Of a stretch of 64,000 nt of DNA, positions 25,602-33,717 are shown one piece after another. The stretch spans positions 1,145 to 65,144 of the forward strand of contig DBQO01000015.1 in assembly GCA_002305275.1 (NCBI GenBank). The letters are read 5' to 3'. The position numbers and the translations under genes are program-made. The first letter of the stretch is position 1, and every line of letters starts with the position of its first letter. Under the pieces are notes generated by a model. That model ran no database searches, had not been told where the DNA came from, and saw only the letters and a list, made by a program, of their open reading frames with translations. Source of the stretch: Bacteroidales bacterium UBA1392. Its GTDB lineage: Bacteria; Bacteroidota; Bacteroidia; Bacteroidales; UBA932.

Positions 25602-27587
25602 ATGAAACTAAGATATTTACTCACAGCATTTGTAGCGACTCTGGCTTTTGCTGTCGGATGTGTGGATCAATTGCCGGGTGATTTAGCTTCACTACAGGTT
25701 TCAAGTTCCTATATTTCCATTCCCGCCGGAGGCGGCAGCCAGACCATTACGGTCAAAGCTACCGAGGCATGGGCATTCAATTCGGTGCCCCAATGGCTCA
25801 CCATTACCCCTTCATCCGGTGGCGCAGGTGAGATTGCAGTTACTTTCAGCGCTAAAGAATCTCTGGATACACGTTCGGCCGAACTTTCAATCAAGGTTGG
25901 TGCAAACGAGCAATTCATCAATGTAAAACAGCAGGTGGGTTCAGGAGAACTTACTCCTTCTACTTGTGCTCAGATCATTGCCGGCCCTGTAGGCAAGACT
26001 TACCAGGCCGAGGGTATATGTACGTCAATCGCAAATACTACCTATGGTAACTGGTACCTTCAGGATAATACCGGCGAGATCTATATCTACGGAACCAAGG
26101 ACAAGACCGGTAACTACAACTGGAAGAGTTTTGGCATCGAGGTTGGTGACAAGGTACTCGTAGAGGGCCCTAAAGTTGTTTATAATAATATTATCGAACT
26201 TGTTGACGTAAAAGTCCTTAAGGTTACCAAATCCCTCATTAAAGTGGAGTCGGATCCCATTGAGGTAGGTAAAGCCGGGGAGCCCTTCGAGGTACTGCTT
26301 ACTTGTAAAGGTGATGGTCTCTCAATTTCCATCCCCGATAATGCCAAGTCATGGCTTACGGTTGAGGCTATCATTCTCAATGGTACTAATGCCGTTGTTA
26401 AATTCAATGCAGCTCCAAATGAAGGAGGCGCAAGAAAGACTACTCTTGTCTTTACTACCACTTCCAAAGGTCAGGTAAATACTGCTGAGACCACAGTAAC
26501 TCAGGAAGGCTCCATCATCGAGATGTCTATTAAGGATTTCCTCGCACAGCCTGAGTCACCGACTGCCCTATACCGTCTGACGGGAAAGGTTACAAATCTT
26601 GCAAAAAGCGATTATGGTAACTTTGATCTTGTAGATGCAACCGGCAAGGTATATGTTTATGGGTTGACTGCTACAAAAGTTGAGAAGAATGACAAATCAT
26701 TCCCTACTCTTGGAATAAAGGAAGGTGATGTTGTTACCCTTATCGGAACCAGAGCCGCATACAAGGGAACTGCACAGGTAGGAGGTCCGGCTTACCACGT
26801 AAGTCATACATCTCATACCGAGGTGGCATCAATTGCAGACTTCCTATCCAAGCCGGTTGCTTCCAAAGCACTTGAGTCTCCTTATTACAAGATCACAGGT
26901 ACCATTACCGAAATTTTGAGTGATATTTACGGCAACTTCTACCTCAAGGATGCGACCGGAACAGTATATGTTTATGGTCTTACCGTAAGCGGTGTAGCGA
27001 AGAATGATAAATCGTTCGCTTCGCTCGGACTTAAAGTGGGTGATGTGGTAACTATGATCGGCCAGCGCGGTCAATATGCTAATGCAAAGGTTCCGGAGCA
27101 AAAGGAACAGGTGTCAAATGGCTACTACATCTCGCATACGGCAGGTAGTGCAGGAGGGGGAGATACGAGTTCCGGTGTTCTAACACTGACAGTTGATGGC
27201 TTGCCAGCAGCCTACTCGGGAGATGTTACCGAAGTTACCCTATCCGGTCAGAAATTCAAGATCGTGAATGTGGCAAACTACGGTAGCGGTATTCAGATTA
27301 GCGGAGCCAAAAGCAGAGATGCCGGCTACATCACCAATGTAGTGGGAACAAAGAAGATCAAGACCATAAAGATTACCTGCGCTACAGGCAAAACATGGTA
27401 TCCCTCCAATCTTGTGCTTTATGCAGGTGCTGCTGCAAATCCGAGTGAGACTGTGATCAAACCTACTTCGGATGAGACAACTTCTACTTACGACCTTTCA
27501 GGGGGAGACTACAAGTTCTTCACTTTGAAAAACCCTTCCGACTATACGGTATATCTCGATAAAATAGAGATTACCTATGCTCAATAA
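25602..27587 (+). CDS. BACON lipoprotein with three OB-fold-like repeats
   Basis: The lipobox is AVGC (Cys near residue 19 from ATG 25602; ATG 25581 would add 7 residues). Order: a BACON domain (SSYISIPAGGGSQTITVKATEAWAFN), an OB-fold-like unit (TYQAEGICTSIANTTYGNWYLQDNTGEIYIYG), a second BACON-like region, then two more OB-like units sharing YGNFDLVDATGKVYVYGLT and YGNFYLKDATGTVYVYGLT with the downstream GDVVTLIG / GDVVTMIG. The C-terminal part (from about residue 530) is a separate beta-rich domain with KKIKTIKITC and VYLDKIEITYA. It is probably surface-exposed and partners the Oar-like receptor. Similar OB repeats occur in Bacteroidota secreted proteins; their ligands are unclear. Confidence 0.7.
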   Translation: MKLRYLLTAFVATLAFAVGCVDQLPGDLASLQVSSSYISIPAGGGSQTITVKATEAWAFNSVPQWLTITPSSGGAGEIAVTFSAKESLDTRSAELSIKVGANEQFINVKQQVGSGELTPSTCAQIIAGPVGKTYQAEGICTSIANTTYGNWYLQDNTGEIYIYGTKDKTGNYNWKSFGIEVGDKVLVEGPKVVYNNIIELVDVKVLKVTKSLIKVESDPIEVGKAGEPFEVLLTCKGDGLSISIPDNAKSWLTVEAIILNGTNAVVKFNAAPNEGGARKTTLVFTTTSKGQVNTAETTVTQEGSIIEMSIKDFLAQPESPTALYRLTGKVTNLAKSDYGNFDLVDATGKVYVYGLTATKVEKNDKSFPTLGIKEGDVVTLIGTRAAYKGTAQVGGPAYHVSHTSHTEVASIADFLSKPVASKALESPYYKITGTITEILSDIYGNFYLKDATGTVYVYGLTVSGVAKNDKSFASLGLKVGDVVTMIGQRGQYANAKVPEQKEQVSNGYYISHTAGSAGGGDTSSGVLTLTVDGLPAAYSGDVTEVTLSGQKFKIVNVANYGSGIQISGAKSRDAGYITNVVGTKKIKTIKITCATGKTWYPSNLVLYAGAAANPSETVIKPTSDETTSTYDLSGGDYKFFTLKNPSDYTVYLDKIEITYAQ

Positions 27588-27620
27588 AAGGGTTTGAAAC
27601 CTCCTCGATTCAGGGGATAG

Positions 27621-27661
27621 AAAGGGTGATCGTCTTTTTGCGGTCACCCTTTACTTTATTT
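27621..27661 (+). terminator. Intrinsic terminator after the OB-fold lipoprotein gene
   Basis: AAAGGGTGATCG (27621-27632) pairs with CGGTCACCCTTT (27641-27652), one G-U pair, 8-nt loop, followed by a T-rich tail. It closes the 22318-27587 transcript. Confidence 0.8.
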
Positions 27662-27694
27662 CTATGGCTAAGTAGTATTGTCCGAATATTTTGT

Positions 27695-27702
27695 TACATT
27701 TG
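27695..27702 (+). promoter_or_regulatory. -7 element for the 27709 operon
   Basis: TACATTTG, six bases before ATG 27709, again implying a leaderless mRNA and deciding that start. Confidence 0.5.
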
Positions 27703-27708
27703 TATATT

Positions 27709-28080
27709 ATGAACGGAAGGATGACGCAGGGGAGAGTGGCTGAGAATATTGCGCTTGAGTGGCTACAACAAAAAGAGGGTATGGAGCTCAGAGAGCGCAA
27801 TTGGAGGTCAAAACATAAGGAGATAGACCTGATAATGGAGAGTGAGGATTTTCTCCACATAGTGGAGGTCAAATCGTTGAAATCTCCCTCTCAGATAGCC
27901 CCGTTCCAGCAGGTAGACTGGCACAAACAGCGTTTTCTTGTTAGGGCGGCGAGAAGGTATGTCAGGTCGAGAAACATTACAAAAGAGGTGCGCTTTGACA
28001 TCGTATCCATAATGTTTCATAAGGATGGTACGACCGATTTGGAGTTTATTCCGGCTGCATTTTTTCCGATTTATTATTAG
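27709..28080 (+). CDS. yraN: UPF0102 (YraN-type) endonuclease-fold protein
   Basis: About 123 residues with the YraN pattern: QGRVAENIALEWLQ, LRERNWRSKHKEIDLIMES and LHIVEVKS, i.e. the nuclease-fold E...D...ExK motif, then KQRFLVRAARRYV and VRFDIVSIMFH. The family has a PD-(D/E)XK-like fold and no settled function. ATG 27709 is chosen because the promoter ends at 27702. manC follows after 11 bp. Confidence 0.85.
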   Translation: MNGRMTQGRVAENIALEWLQQKEGMELRERNWRSKHKEIDLIMESEDFLHIVEVKSLKSPSQIAPFQQVDWHKQRFLVRAARRYVRSRNITKEVRFDIVSIMFHKDGTTDLEFIPAAFFPIYY

Positions 28081-28091
28081 TATTTTCTAGC

Positions 28092-29189
28092 ATGAATAAA
28101 AATTATTATTGCATTATTATGGCCGGGGGTGCAGGAAGCCGCTTCTGGCCTATGAGCAGAAATGCCAGACCTAAACAGTTTCTTGACATTCTCGGACTTG
28201 GTAGGACCTTTATCCAGATGACTTATGATCGCTTTGTAAAGATTGTTCCGGTTGAAAACATTCTCGTCGTCACTTCAGAACAATACGCCGATCTGGTCAA
28301 AGAGCAACTTCCTGACATCCTTCCGGAAAATATCCTCCTCGAGCCGTATAAGCGTAATACGGCGCCTTGTATCGCTTACGCTACCTATAAGCTCTATGAT
28401 AAAAATCCCGATGCTACAGTGGTAGTAGCTCCTTCAGACCACATGATCACGGGAGAGGATAATTTCTTCAATACCATCACATGCGCTCTTGATTATGCTT
28501 CCGGCAGTAAAGATCTCTTTACGATAGGTATCAAGCCCACTCGTCCCGATACCAATTACGGATATATTCAGATCAACCGCCAAACCAATCGCATTATAGG
28601 CGGACACTCCTCATATGCGGTAAAGACTTTTACCGAAAAGCCCAACGAGGAGCTGGCTAAGGTTTTCATTGAAACAGGAGAGTTTTTCTGGAATTCGGGT
28701 ATATTTATCTGGAATTTACGCGCCATCAAGGAGGAAATGGAGAATCATCTACCTGAGGTTGCGACTTTGTTTGCCAAAGGCGAAGGGATCTACAACACTC
28801 CCCGCGAAAAGGAGTTCATAATGAAAGTTTACGACAACAGCCCCTCCATTTCGATAGATTATGGTGTAATGGAAAAGACCTCAAGGGCCTGGATATTCCT
28901 CTCCAACTTTGGTTGGTCGGATGTAGGCACATGGAATTCCCTATACGATCGTTCGGTCAACAAGACCCCTGAAGGTAATTTCATCAAAGGTTCTACTATA
29001 CTTCTGCGCGGAGTTACAAACTCCATAATTTGGGAAAAGGATCCCGAGAAGCTCCTGGTTGTCCGCGGCCTGGATGATTATATGGTGATAGATGAAAAAG
29101 ATGTGCTTCTGATCTGTCCAAATGACGAAAAGGTACTCAAAGATATTTTGGCTGAACTCGCCATCGAAGAGCAATCAAAATACCTCTAA
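28092..29189 (+). CDS. manC: Mannose-1-phosphate guanylyltransferase
   Basis: 365 residues with the nucleotidyltransferase signature MAGGAGSRFWPMSRNARPKQFLDI, the second block VVAPSDHMI and the sugar-binding FTEKPNEELA, FFWNSGIFIWNL and SIDYGVMEK. It makes GDP-mannose, a precursor of surface polysaccharides. It lacks the C-terminal isomerase domain of bifunctional ManC/AlgA, as expected for this length. It sits between yraN and arcA with short gaps, likely one operon. Confidence 0.92.
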   Translation: MNKNYYCIIMAGGAGSRFWPMSRNARPKQFLDILGLGRTFIQMTYDRFVKIVPVENILVVTSEQYADLVKEQLPDILPENILLEPYKRNTAPCIAYATYKLYDKNPDATVVVAPSDHMITGEDNFFNTITCALDYASGSKDLFTIGIKPTRPDTNYGYIQINRQTNRIIGGHSSYAVKTFTEKPNEELAKVFIETGEFFWNSGIFIWNLRAIKEEMENHLPEVATLFAKGEGIYNTPREKEFIMKVYDNSPSISIDYGVMEKTSRAWIFLSNFGWSDVGTWNSLYDRSVNKTPEGNFIKGSTILLRGVTNSIIWEKDPEKLLVVRGLDDYMVIDEKDVLLICPNDEKVLKDILAELAIEEQSKYL

Positions 29190-29202
29190 TCTAATTTAAC
29201 TG

Positions 29203-30456
29203 ATGAATATCAACGTACAATCCGAGATAGGAGCTCTCGAAGCGGTGCTGCTGCACAGACCTGGAGCTGAAGTGGAAAATATGACCCCCAGGATGGCTCA
29301 ACGTGCCCTCTACAGTGACATTCTCAACCTCTCCATTGCTTTACGTGAGTATGAGCAGCTGGAGGGGGTGCTCTCAAAGGTGGCGAAGATCTATCAGGTA
29401 AAGGATCTGCTGCTCAAGGTGCTTGAGGATAAGGAGCGCAAAGAGGCGCTGGTGGCCAGAATCTGTGTCACAGAGCAGGTGACAGAATACTTTGACCAGC
29501 TGATGGAGATGTCTCCAAAGGAGCTGGCAAAAGTGCTTATAGAGGGACGGCCTGCCCGAAAGAATACCCTAACCTCATTTTTAAGTGATGAATTTTACGC
29601 ACTCTATCCCCTCTATAACTTCTATTTTACCCGCGACTCATCAGTTACCATCGGCAATCAGGTACTAATCTGCAGGATGGCCAATCAGGTACGTATGCGC
29701 GAGTCTCTCATCATGGAGGCCATCTATCGTGGGAGCGGCGCTTTTGAGTGCGATATAATCAACGCTCACGACTTCCAACCCACAAATCCCGATATTTTCA
29801 TGGAGGGAGGTGACATCCTTATTGTCCGTGACGATATACTTGTAATAGGCAATGGTATGCGCAGCAGCACACGTGGCATAGATTTTCTGATTTCTCGCCT
29901 CTGTCAATCCGGCTCAAAGGGTCGTAAGCACGTCATAGTACAACAACTACCCTCCGAGCCCGAGTCTTTTATCCATCTAGATATGGTATTTACCCTTCTT
30001 GACAGGGATAAGTGTATGGTATTCGAGCCTCTGATAGTAGGTGGCCACCACTACCAGACGGTACATATCACCATAGATGGTTGCAAAGTGACAAAAATCA
30101 ATAATGTAAATGGTATTTTGCCGGCACTCCGCAGGCTTGGGGTCGATCTGGAGCCGGTCTATTGTGGCGGGAGCGACGAATGGGACCAGGAGCGCGAGCA
30201 GTGGCACAGCGGTTCCAACGTGTTTGCATTTGCACCGGGTAAGGTTATTTGCTATGCGCGAAATGAGATGACGCTTGCCGAGTTGCAGAAACATGGATTT
30301 GAAGTATTGAGTGCTTGGGATGTCATCGGGGGAAAATGCAATCCTGATGACTATCCCCGTTGTTGTATTGCCATAGAAGGCTCGGAACTTCCCCGTGGCG
30401 GAGGCGGTGCCAGATGTATGACGATGCCTTTGAGCAGAAAACCGGTTGTCTGGTAA
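29203..30456 (+). CDS. arcA: Arginine deiminase
   Basis: 417 residues of the amidinotransferase/ADI fold: NFYFTRDSSVTIGNQV (substrate Asp), FMEGGDILIV (Glu/Asp), HLDMVFTLLDRDKCMVFEP (catalytic His region) and RGGGGARCMTMPLSR near the C-terminus (nucleophile Cys). It hydrolyses arginine to citrulline and ammonia. No arcB/arcC genes are adjacent, so the rest of the pathway is elsewhere or the role is different. It starts 13 bp after manC. Confidence 0.9.
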   Translation: MNINVQSEIGALEAVLLHRPGAEVENMTPRMAQRALYSDILNLSIALREYEQLEGVLSKVAKIYQVKDLLLKVLEDKERKEALVARICVTEQVTEYFDQLMEMSPKELAKVLIEGRPARKNTLTSFLSDEFYALYPLYNFYFTRDSSVTIGNQVLICRMANQVRMRESLIMEAIYRGSGAFECDIINAHDFQPTNPDIFMEGGDILIVRDDILVIGNGMRSSTRGIDFLISRLCQSGSKGRKHVIVQQLPSEPESFIHLDMVFTLLDRDKCMVFEPLIVGGHHYQTVHITIDGCKVTKINNVNGILPALRRLGVDLEPVYCGGSDEWDQEREQWHSGSNVFAFAPGKVICYARNEMTLAELQKHGFEVLSAWDVIGGKCNPDDYPRCCIAIEGSELPRGGGGARCMTMPLSRKPVVW

Positions 30457-30466
30457 AAAATATTTG

Positions 30467-30474
30467 TAACTTTG
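30467..30474 (+). promoter_or_regulatory. -7 element for pheS
   Basis: TAACTTTG, 21 bases before ATG 30496. It lies over the in-frame upstream start-like codon at 30472, so that codon is not the start. Confidence 0.5.
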
Positions 30475-30495
30475 CGGGCTGAATTGAATAAAGAG

Positions 30496-31518
30496 ATGAA
30501 TCAAAAAATTGAAGAAATACTGGCGGCCATATCGGAACTGAGAGCCGGTACCGAAAAGGAGATAGAAGAGTTGAGGATAAAATATCTCGGCAAGAAAGGC
30601 GAAGTTACAGCCCTTTTTGAGGAGTTCCGCAATGTACTTCCTGAACAGAAACGTGAATTCGGACAGAAGCTCAATGTCCTCAAGAATGCCGTTCAAGCCA
30701 AGATAGACTCTCTAAAGGATAATATAGCCCAGTCCGATGCAGGCAAGAGCTCTTATGACCTTACGAAGCCGGGTGATAAGATGGATCTTGGTACGCGCCA
30801 CCCTATCTCCATCACTCGCGAGGAGATTATTTCAATATTTCACAAGTTTGGCTACACGGTTGCAGAAGGGCCGGAGATCGAAGATGACTGGCATGTTTTC
30901 GGAGCCCTCAATTTTCCTCCGGAGCATCCCGCGCGGGATATGCAAGATACCTTCTTTATCCACGCCAGCGACAATCCGGTGCTGCTGCGTACCCACACCT
31001 CTTCTGTACAGGTGCGTGCGATGGAAAAGATGGATCTCCCCATCAGGGTACTTTGTCCGGGTCGCGTATTCCGCAATGAAGCCATTTCAGCCCGCGCACA
31101 TTGCATTTTCCATCAGGTAGAGGGGCTCTATATCGACAAAGGAGTCTCTTTTGCCGATTTGAAGCAGGCCGTTTTGCTATTTGCCCGCGAGATGTTTGGA
31201 GAAGAGACCGAAATCCGTCTCCGTCCCTCCTATTTTCCCTTCACGGAGCCATCCGCTGAAGTAGATGTGAGCTGTAATATTTGTAAGGGAAAGGGTTGCA
31301 ATGTCTGCAAGGGTACGGGCTGGCTCGAGATTATGGGCTGCGGTATGGTTGACCCCAATGTGCTTGAGGCTTCGGGTATAGACTCGAAGGTTTATAGCGG
31401 ATTTGCTTTCGGAATGGGTATAGAGCGTATTGCAATGCTCAAGTGGCAGGTTAAGGATTTGCGTCACTATTTTGAAAATGATATCCGTTTCCTGCGTCAA
31501 TTTGAGACTGTCATCTGA
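30496..31518 (+). CDS. pheS: Phenylalanyl-tRNA synthetase alpha subunit
   Basis: Class II aminoacyl-tRNA synthetase catalytic subunit, about 340 residues. N-terminal coiled coil (EEILAAISELRAGTEKEIEEL), then motif 2 region LRTHTSSVQVRAMEKM and GRVFRNEAISARAHCIFHQVEG, RPSYFPFTEPSAEVDV, and motif 3 FAFGMGIERIAMLKW. A CxxC...CxxC insertion (SCNICKGKGCNVCKGTGW) is present. PheT is not in the window. Start chosen at ATG 30496, below the promoter. Confidence 0.95.
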   Translation: MNQKIEEILAAISELRAGTEKEIEELRIKYLGKKGEVTALFEEFRNVLPEQKREFGQKLNVLKNAVQAKIDSLKDNIAQSDAGKSSYDLTKPGDKMDLGTRHPISITREEIISIFHKFGYTVAEGPEIEDDWHVFGALNFPPEHPARDMQDTFFIHASDNPVLLRTHTSSVQVRAMEKMDLPIRVLCPGRVFRNEAISARAHCIFHQVEGLYIDKGVSFADLKQAVLLFAREMFGEETEIRLRPSYFPFTEPSAEVDVSCNICKGKGCNVCKGTGWLEIMGCGMVDPNVLEASGIDSKVYSGFAFGMGIERIAMLKWQVKDLRHYFENDIRFLRQFETVI

Positions 31519-31583
31519 TATATTTGATTTAATCGTGTTTATTGGGACTAAACAAGTTAATTTGGATCAAACGAGCGATTTTT

Positions 31584-31614
31584 TTTGAAGAATACAAAAA
31601 AGTCTATATATTTG
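31584..31614 (+). promoter_or_regulatory. tRNA-Gly promoter
   Basis: TTTG (31584-31587), 19 bp, TATATTTG (31607-31614): consensus Bacteroidota promoter 22 bp upstream of the tRNA. Confidence 0.7.
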
Positions 31615-31636
31615 TCGTCCCAATAAGGAAATAGTT

Positions 31637-31712
31637 GCGGAAATAGCTCAGTTGGTAGAGCACAACCTTGCCAAGGTTGGGGTCGCGAGTTCGAGTCTCG
31701 TTTTCCGCTCCA
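31637..31712 (+). tRNA. tRNA-Gly (GCC)
   Basis: Complete cloverleaf: acceptor GCGGAAA/TTTCCGC, D-arm with GCTCAGTTGGTAGAGC, anticodon arm AACCTTGCCAAGGTT with anticodon GCC, T-arm CGAGTTCGAGTCTCG, discriminator T and encoded CCA (31710-31712). It marks the boundary between the core region and the accessory block; I found no second copy of its 3' end in the window, so no att repeat is claimed. Confidence 0.97.
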
Positions 31713-31720
31713 GATTTAAG

Positions 31721-31744
31721 GCAGCCTGCAAAGGCTGCTTTTTT
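31721..31744 (+). terminator. tRNA-Gly terminator
   Basis: GCAGCC, 6-nt loop, GGCTGC, then six T. Confidence 0.85.
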
Positions 31745-31813
31745 GTTGTATATGTGGTATTTCTGGACTAAATTTGCTTGTAATTCTATATTTAATACTA
31801 AGCACTCAACATT

Positions 31814-32157
31814 GTGGACTCAAGAAACAATAGTATTTCGATTCGTTTTAGTTGGAGCGTAGGCGTATTGGCTATTACAATTGTCTCTATAATTGCTATC
31901 GTATGGGCTGCAATTTATATAGAATCAATTGATTGGCCGACTGTGATGCTATGGCTGAAATACTCGTTAAGAATTATTTTTCTAGTTACAATCATCTGCG
32001 CAGTAGGCTATATGCCGATCCGATTGAGAGCAAATGATGAGAAAATATCGCTAAGAAGAATTATGTTTTTAGTTGTGCCAGTCCACAGGAGTTTGTTGAG
32101 TTTGTCGAGAAGCGGTTAGGAAAGAAACCGGAGGAATATTCCATTACAAATAATTAG
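31814..32157 (+). pseudogene. PH-domain membrane protein gene with internal deletion and frameshift
   Basis: The first part encodes two membrane segments and the start of a bacterial PH-like domain (GYMPIRLRANDEKISLRRI). Right after RRI the frame switches: the natural C-terminus of such a domain, NYVFSCASPQEFVEFVEKRL...SITNN, continues in another frame and ends at TAG 32155-32157, while the open frame runs into VVPVHRSLLSLSRSG. The middle of the domain is missing. A paralogous C-terminal fragment (TYLFSCTRPQEFVEYVEKML) lies at 33177-33327. The start is a GTG at 31814. Confidence 0.6.
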
Positions 32158-33053
32158 TTCCAAAAAGTATGGAAATGCCAATCTGTTGGAAACCCCATTG
32201 CATTAAAATCAATTGTAGGGTAGTGGTTAGATAGCCCTATTAGTTTTACTTTCAGTTTATTGTTTGGTGATATAGTATGAAGCAAATATTTTATCATGCA
32301 TATTTTATAGTAAAGACGCCTTCGGTCAGTAGTGTTATCATCAATCCATTTATAGGTAGGTTTTTTTAGTTCAGACGGGATGTTTGGTAGCTCTCGGTTC
32401 CACATTCTTCCGTGATGACAACAAATATTTCGTATGTTTGCAAGCACCATTAACCAAGATATTAACACAGGTGCTTGTAGTCCGAATGATTTAGCAATCT
32501 GCTTTTGCAAACGTTTGTTTGCAATATTTTTATACAAATTACTAAGGAGACCTAATGGCATAATTTCTGCCAACATCCAAGCAGGAGGATATTGGTTGTT
32601 ATATTTTTGTTTGAAATGAAGTATGAAATCTTCTTTTGATTTTGAAAGTTCGGCGTCAATTAAAAAAAGACTTTGCTCGTACCTGTTTTTATCCTTAAAA
32701 TATTTTGGAATTGTTAGCCAAAAAATATCTTTCAAAAAGCCACATCCTGTATTGACAATTTCTGTGCGTATTGCTACCTCTATTTTTTCAATCTCATTAA
32801 AAAGCAATAAACGTAATTTTCTGTCAAAACGATACATATCCAATACTTGCTTAAATGTGGCTCCTGGTTTGTAAATGTGTTGTTTTTTTGGCTCTTTAAG
32901 TAGTGGATGGCAATAGGCACTTAGTCTGAAATATCCTATGTGCTTTAAGTAATCCTTGGTACGCTCATCATTTTCAATAAGTAAACCACGCTTTTTTAAA
33001 AGATTTAATTGTTCGGTAACAGATAAAAATTTCTTATGAAATGTCTTTTTCAT
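32154..33053 (-). CDS. Abi_2 (AbiD/AbiF-like) HEPN abortive-infection protein
   Basis: 299 residues from ATG 33053. Motifs of the Abi_2 family: YLKHIGYFRLSAYCHPL, TFKQVLDMYRFDRKLRLLLFNEIEKIEVAIRTEIVN and PPAWMLAEIMPLGLLSNLY, then the HEPN ribonuclease motif RNICCHHGRMWNR (Arg208, His213: R-x4-H). HEPN proteins of this kind cut RNA and cause growth arrest or cell death on phage infection. The longer frame to 33236 would read through the promoter and RNA described next, so it is rejected. Its stop overlaps that of the broken PH gene, and a PH-gene fragment lies upstream, so the cassette appears inserted. Confidence 0.85.
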   Translation of the reverse strand: MKKTFHKKFLSVTEQLNLLKKRGLLIENDERTKDYLKHIGYFRLSAYCHPLLKEPKKQHIYKPGATFKQVLDMYRFDRKLRLLLFNEIEKIEVAIRTEIVNTGCGFLKDIFWLTIPKYFKDKNRYEQSLFLIDAELSKSKEDFILHFKQKYNNQYPPAWMLAEIMPLGLLSNLYKNIANKRLQKQIAKSFGLQAPVLISWLMVLANIRNICCHHGRMWNRELPNIPSELKKPTYKWIDDNTTDRRRLYYKICMIKYLLHTISPNNKLKVKLIGLSNHYPTIDFNAMGFPTDWHFHTFWN

Positions 33054-33071
33054 ACGTGAGAGTATGTATAT

Positions 33072-33124
33072 AAAAAAACGACCCGCCGATTTGAGCATTG
33101 TTAAGAGGCTTGGCGGGTTCTTCA
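33072..33124 (-). ncRNA. Candidate small structured RNA upstream of the HEPN gene
   Basis: Minus-strand unit of about 50 nt with its own promoter: predicted transcription start near 33124, stem ACCCGCC (33118-33112) / GGCGGGT (33087-33081) around a 24-nt loop, then seven T (33078-33072), i.e. an intrinsic terminator, 18 bases before the HEPN start codon. The order promoter, short RNA, leaky terminator, toxin-like gene is that of RNA-antitoxin systems. Confidence 0.6.
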
Positions 33125-33129
33125 TAGTG

Positions 33130-33161
33130 CAAAAGTATATTATTAATTTTATATGACCAAA
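33130..33161 (-). promoter_or_regulatory. Promoter of the HEPN RNA/gene unit
   Basis: TTTG (33161-33158), 20 bp, TACTTTTG (33137-33130) on the minus strand; fits TTTG-N19-21-TAnnTTTG. Confidence 0.65.
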
Positions 33162-33176
33162 TTTATTCAAGAATGC

Positions 33177-33327
33177 CTGATTAGGCAGATACACTATGTA
33201 TGCAACAGACTTGAAGAAATTGATTCTCATCCGCACCGTTGATGAGACTTATCTCTTCAGTTGTACACGTCCACAGGAGTTTGTGGAGTATGTTGAGAAG
33301 ATGTTGGTCAAGCAGCTGGAGAAATAG
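33177..33327 (+). pseudogene. C-terminal fragment of a PH-domain protein
   Basis: The open stretch reads GRYTMYATDLKKLILIRT then VDETYLFSCTRPQEFVEYVEKML and stops at 33325-33327. It is the C-terminal third of the same PH-like family as the pseudogene at 31814; a stop codon lies directly upstream in frame. Too short to be a gene. Confidence 0.55.
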
Positions 33328-33330
33328 TCG

Positions 33331-33368
33331 ATTATAAATGGAATAAATACTCCATTATAAATGGAATA
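33331..33368. repeat. 15-bp direct repeat
   Basis: ATTATAAATGGAATA occurs at 33331-33345 and 33354-33368, just after the PH fragment. Could be an old insertion footprint; nothing else supports this. Confidence 0.5.
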
Positions 33369-33411
33369 TTAGGATCCTTGCTGAGGGAATGATTGTTTTG
33401 AATACATAAAA

Positions 33412-33440
33412 CAAAAAGGCATCGGTATCTCACCAATGCC
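33412..33440 (-). terminator. Intrinsic terminator after the 33474 gene
   Basis: Minus-strand hairpin GGCATTGGT (33440-33432) / ACCGATGCC (33426-33418; one mismatch) followed by TTTTTG. Confidence 0.65.
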
Positions 33441-33473
33441 AATTATTCAATCAATATTGACTCAAACACGCCA

Positions 33474-33665
33474 CTATGATTTTGGTTTCTTTTTCCTTAG
33501 CCCAAAATAGATCATTATAAGACCTATGACAAATAAAATGATTGAGCCCCAAACAATGCCTCTTTCATATTGCATCAAGGTGTTATATTCAAAAATATAC
33601 CTTATGCCTTGAAAAAAGCCAATCAGGGATAAAATGGTGCCCAGAATAAGAGTAACTTTCTTCAT
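33474..33665 (-). CDS. Small two-span membrane protein
   Basis: 63 residues: two hydrophobic helices (LILGTILSLIGFFQGIRYIF and GIVWGSIILFVIGLIMIYFGL) and a basic tail RKKKPKS. No family recognised. Its start lies 8 bases below the T-run of the upstream terminator, so it may be expressed only by read-through from the Bor-like gene. Own terminator at 33412-33440 supports it as a real unit. Confidence 0.6.
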   Translation of the reverse strand: MKKVTLILGTILSLIGFFQGIRYIFEYNTLMQYERGIVWGSIILFVIGLIMIYFGLRKKKPKS

Positions 33666-33672
33666 TTTTAAA

Positions 33673-33708
33673 TAAAAAAGTCAGGGCTATGAACTCATAA
33701 CCCTGACT
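33673..33708 (-). terminator. Intrinsic terminator after the Bor-like gene
   Basis: A 30-nt near-perfect hairpin (33708-33679; arms AGTCAGGG.../...CCCTGACT) followed by six T on the minus strand. Confidence 0.75.
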
Positions 33709-33717
33709 ATGGTAAAG

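Noticed and set aside
32154..33236. Longer Abi protein starting at 33236
   Set aside because: The extension would cross the consensus promoter, hairpin and T-run, and adds no family-like sequence.
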